Below, one piece after another: positions 7,834-15,733 of a stretch of 64,000 nucleotides of DNA. The stretch comes from Jeongeupia sp. USM3 (GTDB taxonomy: Bacteria; Pseudomonadota; Gammaproteobacteria; Burkholderiales; Chitinibacteraceae). A program made the translations under genes and the position numbers. Every line of letters begins with the position of its first letter. Positions within the stretch are counted from its first letter, which is position 1. The stretch spans positions 2,914,001-2,978,000 of the forward strand of contig NZ_CP017668.1 in the NCBI RefSeq assembly GCF_001808185.1, given 5' to 3'. Under the pieces are notes generated by a model that was given only the letters and a program-made list of their open reading frames with translations, ran no database searches and had not been told where the DNA came from.

Positions 7834-8805
7834 ATGTACAACCCGCAACTGAATGCGCAGGGTGAGCTCATCCACCTGCTGACGACCGAGGGGCTGCCCA
7901 AGCGCATCCTCACCCAGATCCTCGACCGCGCCGCCGGATACGTCGCCGCCGGCGAGGCCGGCAACAAGAAGTTCGATACGCTGGCCGGCCGCTCGGTGTT
8001 CAACCTCTTCTTCGAGAACAGCACCCGCACGCGCACGACGTTCGAGATCGCCGCCAAGCGGCTGTCGGCCGACGTCACCAGCCTGAACATCCAGGCGTCG
8101 AGCACGGCCAAGGGCGAGACGCTGCTCGACACCATCCACAACCTCGAGGCGATGGGCGCCGACCTCTTCGTCGTGCGCCACGCGCAATCGGGCGCGGCGC
8201 ACCTGATCGCCCAGCATGTCAAACCGGGCATTGCCGTCGTCAACGCCGGCGACGGCCGCCACGCGCACCCGACGCAGGCGCTGCTCGACATGTATACGAT
8301 CCGCCACTTCAAGGGCGACTTCACCAGGCTGCGCGTCGCCATCGTCGGCGACATCCTGCATTCGCGCGTCGCGCGCTCGGACATCCACGCGCTGACGACG
8401 CTCGGCTGCCCGGAAGTGCGCGTGATCGGCCCGAAGACGCTGATCCCGACCGGCATGGAAAGCCTGGGCGCCCACGTCTACCACGACATGGCCGAGGGGC
8501 TGAAGGACGTCGACGTCGTGATCATGTTGCGGCTGCAGAACGAGCGGATGAGCGGTGCCTTCCTGCCGAGCACGCACGAATTCTTCAAGTACTACGGCCT
8601 GACGCCGGAAAAGCTCGCGCTGGCCAAGCCCGATGCGATCGTGATGCATCCGGGGCCGATGAACCGCGGCGTCGAGATCGACTCGGCGGTTGCCGACGGT
8701 GCGCAGGCGGTGATCCTGCCGCAAGTGACCTTCGGCATCGCCGTACGCACCGCGGTGATGGCCATCGTTTCCGAAAACCAGCGCGGCCGGGGGGCGCAAG
8801 CATGA
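7834..8805 (+). CDS. pyrB: Aspartate carbamoyltransferase catalytic chain
   Basis: Condenses carbamoyl phosphate with L-aspartate, the committed step of pyrimidine synthesis. At 323 residues it is slightly longer than E. coli PyrB, like the Pseudomonas-type chain. Visible motifs are FFENSTRTRTTFE (STRTR carbamoyl-phosphate loop), the 80s-loop region SSTAKGETLLDT, and the C-terminal HPGPMNRGVEI. No regulatory pyrI follows. Instead it overlaps by 4 bp (ATGA) a degenerate dihydroorotase, the arrangement of the class A ATCase of pseudomonads, in which catalytic and PyrC' chains form a dodecamer. The start ATG has CAGGGAG about 6 bp upstream. Confidence 0.95.
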   Translation: MYNPQLNAQGELIHLLTTEGLPKRILTQILDRAAGYVAAGEAGNKKFDTLAGRSVFNLFFENSTRTRTTFEIAAKRLSADVTSLNIQASSTAKGETLLDTIHNLEAMGADLFVVRHAQSGAAHLIAQHVKPGIAVVNAGDGRHAHPTQALLDMYTIRHFKGDFTRLRVAIVGDILHSRVARSDIHALTTLGCPEVRVIGPKTLIPTGMESLGAHVYHDMAEGLKDVDVVIMLRLQNERMSGAFLPSTHEFFKYYGLTPEKLALAKPDAIVMHPGPMNRGVEIDSAVADGAQAVILPQVTFGIAVRTAVMAIVSENQRGRGAQA

Positions 8806-10085
8806 TCGAGACCAAGAACACCGTCATCCGCAATGGCCGCCTGATCGACCCGGCGCACGGCACCGATACGCAGGGTGATCTGTATCTGGCCGGCGGCAAG
8901 ATCGTCGGCGTCGGCAGCGCGCCGGCCGGTTTCGTGGCCGAACTCGACATCGACGCCAGCGGCCTCGTCGTCGCGCCGGGGCTGGTTGACCTGTGCGCGC
9001 GGCTGCGCGAGCCGGGCAATGAGTACAAGGCGACGCTGCAGAGCGAAATGGCCGCGTCGGTCGCCGGCGGCGTGACCAGCATCGTCTGCCCGCCCGATAC
9101 TGATCCGCCGCTCGACGAACCGGGTCTGGTGATGAATTTGCGCCAGCGCGCACGCAAGCACGATCTGGCGCGGCTTTATCCGGTCGGCGCACTGACCGTT
9201 GGCCTGAAGGGCCGGGAAATCACCGAGATGGCGCTGCTGCGCGAAGCCGGCTGCGTCGCGTTCTCGCAGGGCGACGTGCCGATCGCCGACCTGCAGGTGC
9301 TGTACCGGGCGATGCAGTACGCGGCAACGTTCGGCTTCGAGCTGCGGCTGCGTCCGGAAGAGGCCAGCCTCGTCAATGACGGCGTTGCCCACGACGGCGA
9401 ATACGCGTCGCGGCTCGGGCTGACCGGCATTCCGGTGATCGCCGAGACGATCGCCATTGCACAGATCGTCCAGCTGATGCGCGCGACCGGCTGCAAGGTG
9501 CACATCGCCCGGTTGTCGAGCGGCGCCGGCATCGAGCTGGTTCGCGAAGCCAAGCGCGAAGGCCTGCCGCTGTCGTGCGACGTCGCCATCAACCATGTCC
9601 ATCTGGCCGACGTCGACATCGGCTATTTCGACAGCCATTACCGCTTCGACCCGCCGCTGCGCGGCGTGCGCGACCGCGACGCGATCGTTGCCGGCCTGAA
9701 CGACGGCACGATCGACGCGATCTGCTCCGACCACAGCCCGGTCGACGACGACGGCAAGCTGTTGCCGTTCGCCGAGGCCGAACGCGGCGCCACCGGTCTG
9801 GAGCTGCTGCTGCCGCTGACGCTGGCGTGGGCCGAACGCAACCGCATCGCACTGCCGGCCGCGCTGGCGAAGATCTCCAGCGTACCGGCGGCCAAGATCG
9901 GCTTCAGCGCCGACCTGAACGTCGGCAGCCGTGCCGACCTCGTCGTGTTCGACCCGGACGAGGCGTGGACGGTGACGCGTGAAGCGCTGAAGAGCCAGGG
10001 CAAGAACACGCCGTTTGCCGTCATGGAAGTGAAGGGCCGAGCGCGCTATACCTTTGTGAAGGGCAAGTGCGTGTACGCAATCTGA
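8802..10085 (+). CDS. pyrX: Non-catalytic dihydroorotase homologue (PyrC'/PyrX)
   Basis: 427 residues with the dihydroorotase/amidohydrolase fold and length. The metal-binding H-x-H after the PGLVD strand is replaced by C65-A-R67 (PGLVDLCARLREPG), although the LREPG that follows is kept. The SDHSP segment (309-313) near the C-terminal metal Asp is retained. Loss of HxH is known in the pseudomonad PyrC', which cannot act as dihydroorotase but is needed to assemble active ATCase. I infer the same role here, with a working dihydroorotase elsewhere in the genome. It overlaps pyrB by 4 bp. Databases may list it simply as pyrC. Confidence 0.88.
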   Translation: MIETKNTVIRNGRLIDPAHGTDTQGDLYLAGGKIVGVGSAPAGFVAELDIDASGLVVAPGLVDLCARLREPGNEYKATLQSEMAASVAGGVTSIVCPPDTDPPLDEPGLVMNLRQRARKHDLARLYPVGALTVGLKGREITEMALLREAGCVAFSQGDVPIADLQVLYRAMQYAATFGFELRLRPEEASLVNDGVAHDGEYASRLGLTGIPVIAETIAIAQIVQLMRATGCKVHIARLSSGAGIELVREAKREGLPLSCDVAINHVHLADVDIGYFDSHYRFDPPLRGVRDRDAIVAGLNDGTIDAICSDHSPVDDDGKLLPFAEAERGATGLELLLPLTLAWAERNRIALPAALAKISSVPAAKIGFSADLNVGSRADLVVFDPDEAWTVTREALKSQGKNTPFAVMEVKGRARYTFVKGKCVYAI

Positions 10086-10101
10086 GCGACCGGACCAACA
10101 G

Positions 10102-10128
10102 ACGCCCGTCCCGGTGACGGGCGTTTTT
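10102..10128 (+). terminator. Terminator of pyrB-pyrX
   Basis: ACGCCCGTC (10102-10110), loop CCGGT, GACGGGCGT (10116-10124) and a T-run to 10128, starting 17 bp after the stop. Confidence 0.85.
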
Positions 10129-10138
10129 GCGCCGGTGC

Positions 10139-10167
10139 TTGGCGGCGTGCAATGGCCCCGCTATACT
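10139..10167 (+). promoter_or_regulatory. Promoter of acyl-CoA-binding protein gene
   Basis: TTGGCG (10139-10144), 17 bp spacer, TATACT (10162-10167). It lies directly behind the pyr terminator and about 49 bp before the start codon, so the gene is its own transcription unit. Confidence 0.6.
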
Positions 10168-10215
10168 CGGAATTGTTTTTCAAACGTGTGTTTGAAATTT
10201 GAGAGGAGAGATTAC

Positions 10216-10482
10216 ATGTCCGATCTGGCCAGCCTGTTCCAGACCGCTCAGGATGAAGTGGTGAAGCTCAACGATGCACCGGATGTGCAGACCAAGCTCA
10301 AGCTCTACGCGCTGTTCAAGCAGGCGAGCGAAGGCGACGTCAGCGGCGATCGTCCCGGCGCGATCAACTTCGTCGCCCAGGCCAAGTATGACGCCTGGGC
10401 CAAGCTCAAGGGCGTGAGCAGCGACGGCGCGAAGCAGCAGTACATCGACCTGGTCGAAGAACTCAAGCGCAACGATTCCTGA
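10216..10482 (+). CDS. Acyl-CoA-binding protein
   Basis: 88 residues, the usual length of a stand-alone ACBP. The four-helix family core is clear: LFQTAQDEVVKLNDAP, then KLKLYALFKQASEGDV (the L-x-L-Y-x-x-Y/F-K-Q-A signature), DAWAKLKGVSSDGAKQQYID. It binds long-chain acyl-CoA thioesters in the cytosol and buffers or transports them. The ATG at 10216 follows a GAGAGGAGAG ribosome site. The gene is flanked by its own promoter and terminator and abuts the low-GC insert on its right side. Confidence 0.93.
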   Translation: MSDLASLFQTAQDEVVKLNDAPDVQTKLKLYALFKQASEGDVSGDRPGAINFVAQAKYDAWAKLKGVSSDGAKQQYIDLVEELKRNDS

Positions 10483-10490
10483 ATCCGCCG

Positions 10491-10522
10491 AAAAAAAAAG
10501 CCACGACGTATCGTGGCTTTTT
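10491..10522 (+). terminator. Bidirectional terminator after acyl-CoA-binding protein gene
   Basis: A nine-base A-run (10491-10499), then GCCACGA (10500-10506), loop CGTA, TCGTGGC (10511-10517), then TTTTT. The A-run and T-run make it able to stop transcription from both sides, including read-through from the minus-strand RNA-repair genes. Confidence 0.88.
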
Positions 10523-10659
10523 CATTGATCGATCACTATGGCCTCTGGTCCAGCATCGCGCCGGTGCCAACCCATTACGTGCTCAGCCTCAAGCACCCGC
10601 ATGTAGCCACTCGGCACCGCGATATCGCAGCCCTGCAGCGCTAAATTGCGGTAAGCCCA
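10522..10659 (-). pseudogene. Possible gene remnant at edge of low-GC insert
   Basis: An open stretch of 45 codons with no start codon at its head, ending at TGA 10524-10522 inside the terminator. It reads WAYRNLALQGCDIAVP, then SGYMRVLEAEHVMGW and DAGPEAIVIDQ, which looks like the C-terminal piece of a real, mixed-composition protein rather than a GC-driven shadow frame. I do not recognise the family. It sits just past the end of the Thg1-like gene. A hairpin with TTTT (around 10664-10682) precedes it on the opposite strand. Confidence 0.3.
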
Positions 10660-10692
10660 CTATAGCCGGCCAGATGGCCGGTTTTAATGGAC

Positions 10693-11466
10693 TTACACCA
10701 CAGTTGCTGCCTCGATCATGCCTTTGACGAAGTCAGCATAGGCATCGCCCAGCGGCAAGGATAGATTGGTGGCCAGACGCCGGCGCGGCCCGCTAAGTGT
10801 CGCCTCACCGGTCTGCGGGTTCACGGCTGGCTTCTGATAGGTTTCCCAGTACACACCCATACCCCGTTTCTGCCAGGCTGGCAGATCGTTGAAGTTGATG
10901 CCGCTCTGGAATAGCAGTTCATTTTTGTCCGCTATAGAAATACCGGAGATCCGATTACTGGCCACATTCGGCAACTCGCCCTGCTTACGTAGAAGCCAAT
11001 AGCAGTGCGCATTGAGTGCATTTCGGTGTGCATCCTCATGTCGCCAGCGGAAGTAATCCAGCAACAGATTGCGGTTCGGCAACTCGCAGATCCTTGCGTC
11101 GAAACAGGCCATCTGTCCAAGGCTAAGCGAGAAGCGCGCGCTGGCCTCACCCGCCAGAATTGAAATGAACTTGCGAGCCTTACGATTGAAAGCATCCTCA
11201 TCCTGGCGCAACAGCAGCGAAATCTCGTCACTTTCGGTATAACCGTAGACGACGTTGAAGCCGCAGTTCATCAAATGGCTGGTCGTCTCCAGCATGAGAT
11301 CGCGAAAACGCTCGTCGAACGGTGCTTCAAACTGCCAGATATCCTTGGTATTGCGAGTGAAGCCCCGGCCATCAAGGCGCACCACCATATAGATACCGGG
11401 CAATACACAGTGATCGTGGGTTGTCTCATAGACCCGCATCTGGTTATCGAGTTCATCAAATCGCAT
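10693..11466 (-). CDS. Thg1-like 3'-5' tRNA nucleotidyltransferase (TLP)
   Basis: 257 residues related along their whole length to eukaryotic tRNA-His guanylyltransferase. The metal-binding motifs are intact: RLDGRGF (D32, G33) and YTESDEISLL (D80). Downstream, CFDARICELP, LDYFRWRHEDAHRNALN (the HINN-like tetrapeptide is HRNA) and IADKNELLFQSGIN match the Thg1 core. Such enzymes add nucleotides to RNA 5' ends in the reverse direction; bacterial TLPs repair 5'-truncated tRNAs using a template. The ATG at 11466 overlaps the kinase gene by 11 bp; a TTG two codons earlier is the alternative. Base composition is clearly lower in GC than neighbours, indicating transfer. Confidence 0.92.
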   Translation of the reverse strand: MRFDELDNQMRVYETTHDHCVLPGIYMVVRLDGRGFTRNTKDIWQFEAPFDERFRDLMLETTSHLMNCGFNVVYGYTESDEISLLLRQDEDAFNRKARKFISILAGEASARFSLSLGQMACFDARICELPNRNLLLDYFRWRHEDAHRNALNAHCYWLLRKQGELPNVASNRISGISIADKNELLFQSGINFNDLPAWQKRGMGVYWETYQKPAVNPQTGEATLSGPRRRLATNLSLPLGDAYADFVKGMIEAATVV

Positions 11467-11905
11467 CGTCAACTCTTACCACATCAAATTGCCCTGCGGG
11501 CAGGCAACGCACCTCGAACACGGCGTCAAAGCCTTCCATTCGCGTTGGTGGGCACAATTGCTTGAATACGGATTTCAACCCTACCTCGGGAACCCGGGCC
11601 TTGCCTTCGCGTTGGTTGTTGCGCTGCAAGGCAGCGTCATAGCTGGTGACGAAGTGGTAGGCTTGCACCCGAAAATGCTGCGCCTTCGCCGTCTGAATGA
11701 AGGGCGCACGCTCCTTGATCGTCGGATTGGTTCGGTCGAGTACGCACGACTGTTTCATCTCTAGGCAGGCTTGGAACAGCAGGCTCTCGCGGTGGCGTGT
11801 CTTCAGCATGTCGCGGTTGATGCGGATGTGGGTATCGGCAAACCTGCTTTGATAAAACGTACTTTTGCCCGCCCCCTGCGGGCCGACAAAAATGATCAGC
11901 TCCAC
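11456..11905 (-). CDS. T4 Pnk-like polynucleotide 5'-kinase, kinase domain only
   Basis: 149 residues. Walker A GPQGAGKST (8-16), then INRD (29-32) matching the catalytic Asp of T4 polynucleotide kinase, DRTNPTIKER (57-66) matching its DTNLNPERR segment, and QRNNQREGKARVP (94-106) matching its lid arginine region. There is no C-terminal phosphatase domain, so it would phosphorylate 5'-OH RNA or DNA ends without healing 3' ends. The start is GTG at 11905, with AGAAGGAA upstream. It overlaps the downstream Thg1-like gene, so the two are translationally coupled. A 5'-phosphate made by this enzyme is a plausible substrate for activation and extension by the partner. Confidence 0.85.
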   Translation of the reverse strand: MELIIFVGPQGAGKSTFYQSRFADTHIRINRDMLKTRHRESLLFQACLEMKQSCVLDRTNPTIKERAPFIQTAKAQHFRVQAYHFVTSYDAALQRNNQREGKARVPEVGLKSVFKQLCPPTRMEGFDAVFEVRCLPAGQFDVVRVDDAI

Positions 11906-12205
11906 TGCGCTTTCCTTCTTCCGGCATAACAGACGGTTGAGAAACCAGCCTCGCCGAAGCTACTTCTTTCTAAAGCCCAGCAATAGGCATGCCTTCTTTC
12001 GATCAGATTCGGCTGCGGGCGATTTCGCGCCTTTGCTTCCCTGTTTCCGAATTCTATCCCCCAAGGCTGCAATCGGACGTCATGATTCCAATGGGACACC
12101 CTTTCGCCAACCAAGCGGCGGCGCCCTAGATAGCGAGGGGGAGGATAGGGCAGAGAATTATGTTCGGAGACTGGTGCCCATTGCCGCACTCTCTTTAGAG
12201 TTGAG
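11906..12205. other. Intergenic part of the low-GC insert
   Basis: About 300 bp between the kinase start and the gatB terminator. It shares the lower GC of the repair genes and should hold their promoter, but I see no convincing -35/-10 pair. No open frame, tRNA or repeat is recognisable. Confidence 0.5.
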
Positions 12206-12228
12206 AAAAGCCGGCTTTTGCCGGCTTT
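12206..12228 (-). terminator. Terminator of the gat operon
   Basis: On the minus strand AAAGCCGGC, loop AAAA, GCCGGCTTTT, directly after the gatB stop at 12233. It marks the right edge of the low-GC insert. Confidence 0.85.
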
Positions 12229-12232
12229 GTTT

Positions 12233-13660
12233 CTATCCTACCTTCTTTTTCAACAAATCCAGTGCCATGGCCGGGTTGGCTTTGCCACCCGAGCCCTTCA
12301 TGACTTGGCCGACCAGCGCATTGAGGGCTTTTTCCTTGCCGGAACGGTATTCCTCGATGGCCTTGGGGTTGGCCGCAAGCACAGCATCGACGATGGCTTC
12401 GATCGCACCAGTGTCGGTATCTGTTTTCAGGTTGTCCCGCTCAATGATGGTGTCGGCACTGTCGCCCGACTCCCACATTTTCTTCAGCACTTCCTTGGCG
12501 ATCTTGTTGGTTACTGTGCTGTCCATCACCCGTTTGATCAGTCCAGCCAGCAGCTCTGCGGAAACCGGCGCATCGACGATGTCCTTTTCCTCGCGGTTCA
12601 GCGTTGCCGAGACGTCGCCCATGATCCAGTTGCTGGCGAGCTTGGCGTCGGCACCGGCGGCGACCGTGGCCTCGTAGTAACCGGCCAGCGCTTTCGAGCT
12701 GGTCAGCGTGGCCGCGTCGTAGGCCGGAATGCCGTACTGCTCGACAAAACGCACCTGCATCGCCGCCGGCAGTTCCGGCAACTCGCTCTTCACGCGCGCC
12801 ACCCATTCGTCGCTGATCACCAGCGGCGGCAGGTCGGGGTCCGGGAAATAGCGGTAGTCGTGCGCGTCTTCCTTGCTGCGCATCGCGCGGGTTTCGCCGG
12901 TGTCCGGGTTGAACAGCACCGTCGCCTGCTGGACCTTGCCGCCGTCTTCGATCAGTTCGATCTGGTACTGGACTTCGGCCTTGACCGCCTGTTCGATGAA
13001 CTTGAAGCTGTTGAGGTTCTTGACCTCACGGCGGGTGCCGAATTCCTTCTGGCCTTCCGGCCGCACCGAGACGTTCACGTCGCAGCGGAACGAGCCTTCC
13101 TGCATATTGCCGTCGCAGATGCCGATCCACGTCACCAGTGAATACAGCGCCTTGGCGTAGGCGACGGCCTCGGCGGCCGAGCGCATCTCGGGTTCGGACA
13201 CGATCTCGAGCAGCGGCGTGCCGGCGCGGTTCAGGTCGATGCCGGACAGACCGTGGAAGTCCTCGTGCACCGACTTGCCGGCGTCTTCTTCGAGGTGGGC
13301 GCGGGTCAGGTTGATCGTCTTGTCGACGCCGTCGACATTGATCGTGATCGCGCCGCCCTCGACCACCGGCAGCTCGAACTGGCTGATCTGGTAGCCCTTC
13401 GGCAGATCCGGGTAGAAGTAGTTCTTGCGCGCGAACACCGAGCGCTGGTTGACCCTGGCGCCGATCGCCAGACCGAACTGGATCGCCTTTTCGACGGCGG
13501 CCCGGTTCATCACCGGCAGCGCGCCGGGCAGGGCGATGTCGACGACGGCGGTCTGCGTGTTCGGCGCTGCGCCGAACGCCGTGCTCGCCGGAGAGAAAAT
13601 CTTCGATTGCGTGGTGAGCTGGGTATGCACTTCCAGCCCGATGACGACTTCCCACTTCAT
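12233..13660 (-). CDS. gatB: Asp/Glu-tRNA amidotransferase subunit B
   Basis: 475 residues. Binds mischarged Glu-tRNA(Gln) or Asp-tRNA(Asn) and, with GatA and GatC, converts the aminoacyl group to Gln or Asn. The opening MKWEVVIGLEVHTQL, the zinc/cradle region and YFYPDLPKGYQISQ are hallmarks; the C-terminal tail (QVMKGSGGKANPAMALDLL) is the YqeY-like tRNA-binding part. The ATG at 13660 is chosen by homology; the frame is open further upstream but overlaps gatA. Last gene of gatC-gmhA-gatA-gatB. Confidence 0.95.
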   Translation of the reverse strand: MKWEVVIGLEVHTQLTTQSKIFSPASTAFGAAPNTQTAVVDIALPGALPVMNRAAVEKAIQFGLAIGARVNQRSVFARKNYFYPDLPKGYQISQFELPVVEGGAITINVDGVDKTINLTRAHLEEDAGKSVHEDFHGLSGIDLNRAGTPLLEIVSEPEMRSAAEAVAYAKALYSLVTWIGICDGNMQEGSFRCDVNVSVRPEGQKEFGTRREVKNLNSFKFIEQAVKAEVQYQIELIEDGGKVQQATVLFNPDTGETRAMRSKEDAHDYRYFPDPDLPPLVISDEWVARVKSELPELPAAMQVRFVEQYGIPAYDAATLTSSKALAGYYEATVAAGADAKLASNWIMGDVSATLNREEKDIVDAPVSAELLAGLIKRVMDSTVTNKIAKEVLKKMWESGDSADTIIERDNLKTDTDTGAIEAIVDAVLAANPKAIEEYRSGKEKALNALVGQVMKGSGGKANPAMALDLLKKKVG

Positions 13661-13680
13661 ATTCGTGTCCTCGTGCCGGA

Positions 13681-15129
13681 TTAAAGGGCGGGTGCCTTGC
13701 TGTGCCAGTCGGTCGCGCGCTGGAACTGGTGCGCGGCGTTCAGCATCTTCGCCTCGGCAAAGTAGTTGCCGATGATCTGCAGGCCGATCGGCCGGCCGCT
13801 GGCGTCGAAGCCGGCCGGCACGCTCATGCCGGGCAGGCCGGCAAGGTTGACGCCGAGCGTGTAGATGTCCTCGAGGTACATCGCCACCGGGTCGGCGTTC
13901 TTCTCGCCGAGGTTCCACGCGGTGCCCGGTGCGACCGGACCCATGATCAGGTCGCAGTCGGCAAAGGCCTTCTGGAAATCGTCGGCGATGATGCGGCGGA
14001 TCTTCTGCGCCTGCAGGTAGTAGGCGTCGTAATAGCCGTGGCTCAGCACATAGGTGCCGGTGAGGATGCGGCGCTTCACTTCCCAGCCGAAGCCCTCGGC
14101 GCGGCTCTTCTCGTACATCTCGGTCAGGCCGTCGTAGTCGGCGGCGCGGTGGCCGTAGCGGACGCCGTCGAAGCGACTGAGGTTGCTCGACGCTTCGGCC
14201 GGCGCGATCACGTAATAGGCCGGGATCGCGAGCTTCGTATTCGGCAGGCTGATGTCGACGACGGTCGCGCCAAGTTTCCGGTACTCGGCGATGGCGGCTT
14301 CGACCGCGCGGGCGACGTCGGCGGCCAGGCCGTCGGCGAAGTACTCGCGCGGCAGGCCGATACGCAGCCCGGCCAGCGGCTGCTCGAGGTCGCGGGCGTA
14401 GTCTTCCTTGTCGTGCTGCAGGCTGGTCGCGTCGCGTTCATCGAAACCGGCCATCACGTTCAGCAGCAGCGCGCAGTCCTCGGCGCTCTTGCCGAACGGG
14501 CCGCCCTGGTCGAGCGAGCTGGCGTACGCGATCATGCCGAAACGGCTGACGATGCCGTAGGTCGGCTTGATGCCGGTGACGCCGCAGAAGCTCGCCGGCT
14601 GGCGGATCGAGCCACCGGTATCGGTACCGGTGGCGATCGGTGCCAGCCGTGCCGCGACGGCCGCGGCCGAGCCGCCCGAGCTGCCGCCCGGTACCGCCTG
14701 GCGGTCCCACGGGTTCAGCACCGCGCCGAAGGCGCTGTTCTCGTTCGACGAGCCCATGGCGAACTCGTCCATATTGGTGCGGCCGAGCGTGACAAGGCCG
14801 GCCTTGTCGCACTGCTCGATCACGTGGGCATCGTACGGCGCGACGAAGTTCTCCAGCATCTTCGAGCCGCAGGTCGCGGCCCAGCCCTGCTGGCAGAAGA
14901 TGTCCTTGTGCGCGACCGGGATGCCGGCAAGCAGCCCGGCGTTGCCGGCGGCGCGCGCTTTGTCGGCGGCCTGCGCCTGTGCCAGCGTCTTCGCCTCGTC
15001 GGTGGCGATAAAGGCGTTCAGGCCGGCTTGGGCCTTGATGCGGCCGAGGTATTCGGTGGCGAGCTCGACGGCCGAGACTTCCTTGGCCGCCAGCATGCCG
15101 GACAGTTGCTTGAGCGATTTTTCGATCAT
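13681..15129 (-). CDS. gatA: Asp/Glu-tRNA amidotransferase subunit A
   Basis: 482 residues, an amidase-signature glutaminase that supplies ammonia to GatB. The Ser-cisSer-Lys triad is visible: the Lys in VAHKDIF, the cis-Ser in GTDTGGSIRQPASF, and the nucleophile Ser within the same Gly/Ser-rich stretch (PGGSSGGSAAAVAA precedes it). LGRTNMDEFAMGSS is a further GatA landmark. The start ATG at 15129 lies 7 bp after gmhA; the next gene, gatB, follows after 20 bp. Confidence 0.95.
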   Translation of the reverse strand: MIEKSLKQLSGMLAAKEVSAVELATEYLGRIKAQAGLNAFIATDEAKTLAQAQAADKARAAGNAGLLAGIPVAHKDIFCQQGWAATCGSKMLENFVAPYDAHVIEQCDKAGLVTLGRTNMDEFAMGSSNENSAFGAVLNPWDRQAVPGGSSGGSAAAVAARLAPIATGTDTGGSIRQPASFCGVTGIKPTYGIVSRFGMIAYASSLDQGGPFGKSAEDCALLLNVMAGFDERDATSLQHDKEDYARDLEQPLAGLRIGLPREYFADGLAADVARAVEAAIAEYRKLGATVVDISLPNTKLAIPAYYVIAPAEASSNLSRFDGVRYGHRAADYDGLTEMYEKSRAEGFGWEVKRRILTGTYVLSHGYYDAYYLQAQKIRRIIADDFQKAFADCDLIMGPVAPGTAWNLGEKNADPVAMYLEDIYTLGVNLAGLPGMSVPAGFDASGRPIGLQIIGNYFAEAKMLNAAHQFQRATDWHSKAPAL

Positions 15130-15136
15130 GGGTGAC

Positions 15137-15733
15137 TCAGGCTGGATCGGCAGGGCGGTAGCCCATGCCCTGTTCGACGAGGTCGATCAGCGTGTGGATG
15201 ACCTTGATGTGGATTTCCTGGATGCGGTCGGCATAGCCGAAGTGCGGCACGATGATCTCGACGTCGGCCTGGCCCTTGAGCTTGCCGCCGTCCTTGCCCA
15301 TCAGCAGCAGCACTTTCATGCCGCGTGCCCGAGCGGCTTCGACCGCGCGGATGATATTGGCCGAATTGCCGCTGGTGGTGATGCCGACCAGCACGTCGCC
15401 GTCGCGGCCGAGGCCTTCGACGAAGCGCGAGAAAATGTCGTTGAAACCGTAGTCGTTGCCGACACAGGTGATGTGCGACGGGTCCGACACGGCGATCGCC
15501 GCCAGTGCCGGGCGGTTGTCGCGGTAGCGGCCCGAGAGTTCTTCGGCGAAGTGCATCGCGTCGCAGTGCGAACCGCCGTTGCCGCACGAGATCGCCTTGC
15601 CGCCGGCCTTGAGGCTGCTCACCAGCAGTTGCGCCGCGGCGTCGACCGAGGCGAGGAAGGCATCGTCGGCGAGCACGCGTTCGAGGACCTGCTGGGCTTC
15701 GCGCAGATGCTGCGCAACGGTGCTGATGCTCAT
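15137..15733 (-). CDS. gmhA: SIS-domain sedoheptulose-7-phosphate isomerase (GmhA type)
   Basis: 198 residues, one SIS domain. GNGGSHCDAMHFAEELSGRY and GITTSGNSANIIRAVEAA are the phosphosugar-binding loops; the Glu and His of the isomerase site are in the HFAEELSGR and QEIHIKVIH segments. It would convert sedoheptulose 7-phosphate to D-glycero-D-manno-heptose 7-phosphate, the first step to ADP-heptose for the LPS inner core. It overlaps gatC by 4 bp (ATGA) and precedes gatA by 7 bp, so it is embedded in the amidotransferase operon, an odd placement. DiaA-type SIS proteins are similar, but the heptose isomerase call fits better. Confidence 0.85.
   Translation of the reverse strand: MSISTVAQHLREAQQVLERVLADDAFLASVDAAAQLLVSSLKAGGKAISCGNGGSHCDAMHFAEELSGRYRDNRPALAAIAVSDPSHITCVGNDYGFNDIFSRFVEGLGRDGDVLVGITTSGNSANIIRAVEAARARGMKVLLLMGKDGGKLKGQADVEIIVPHFGYADRIQEIHIKVIHTLIDLVEQGMGYRPADPA

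Noticed and set aside
10664..10682. Terminator for the Thg1-like gene
   Set aside because: The hairpin is followed by T residues on the plus strand, not in the minus-strand direction of the gene.
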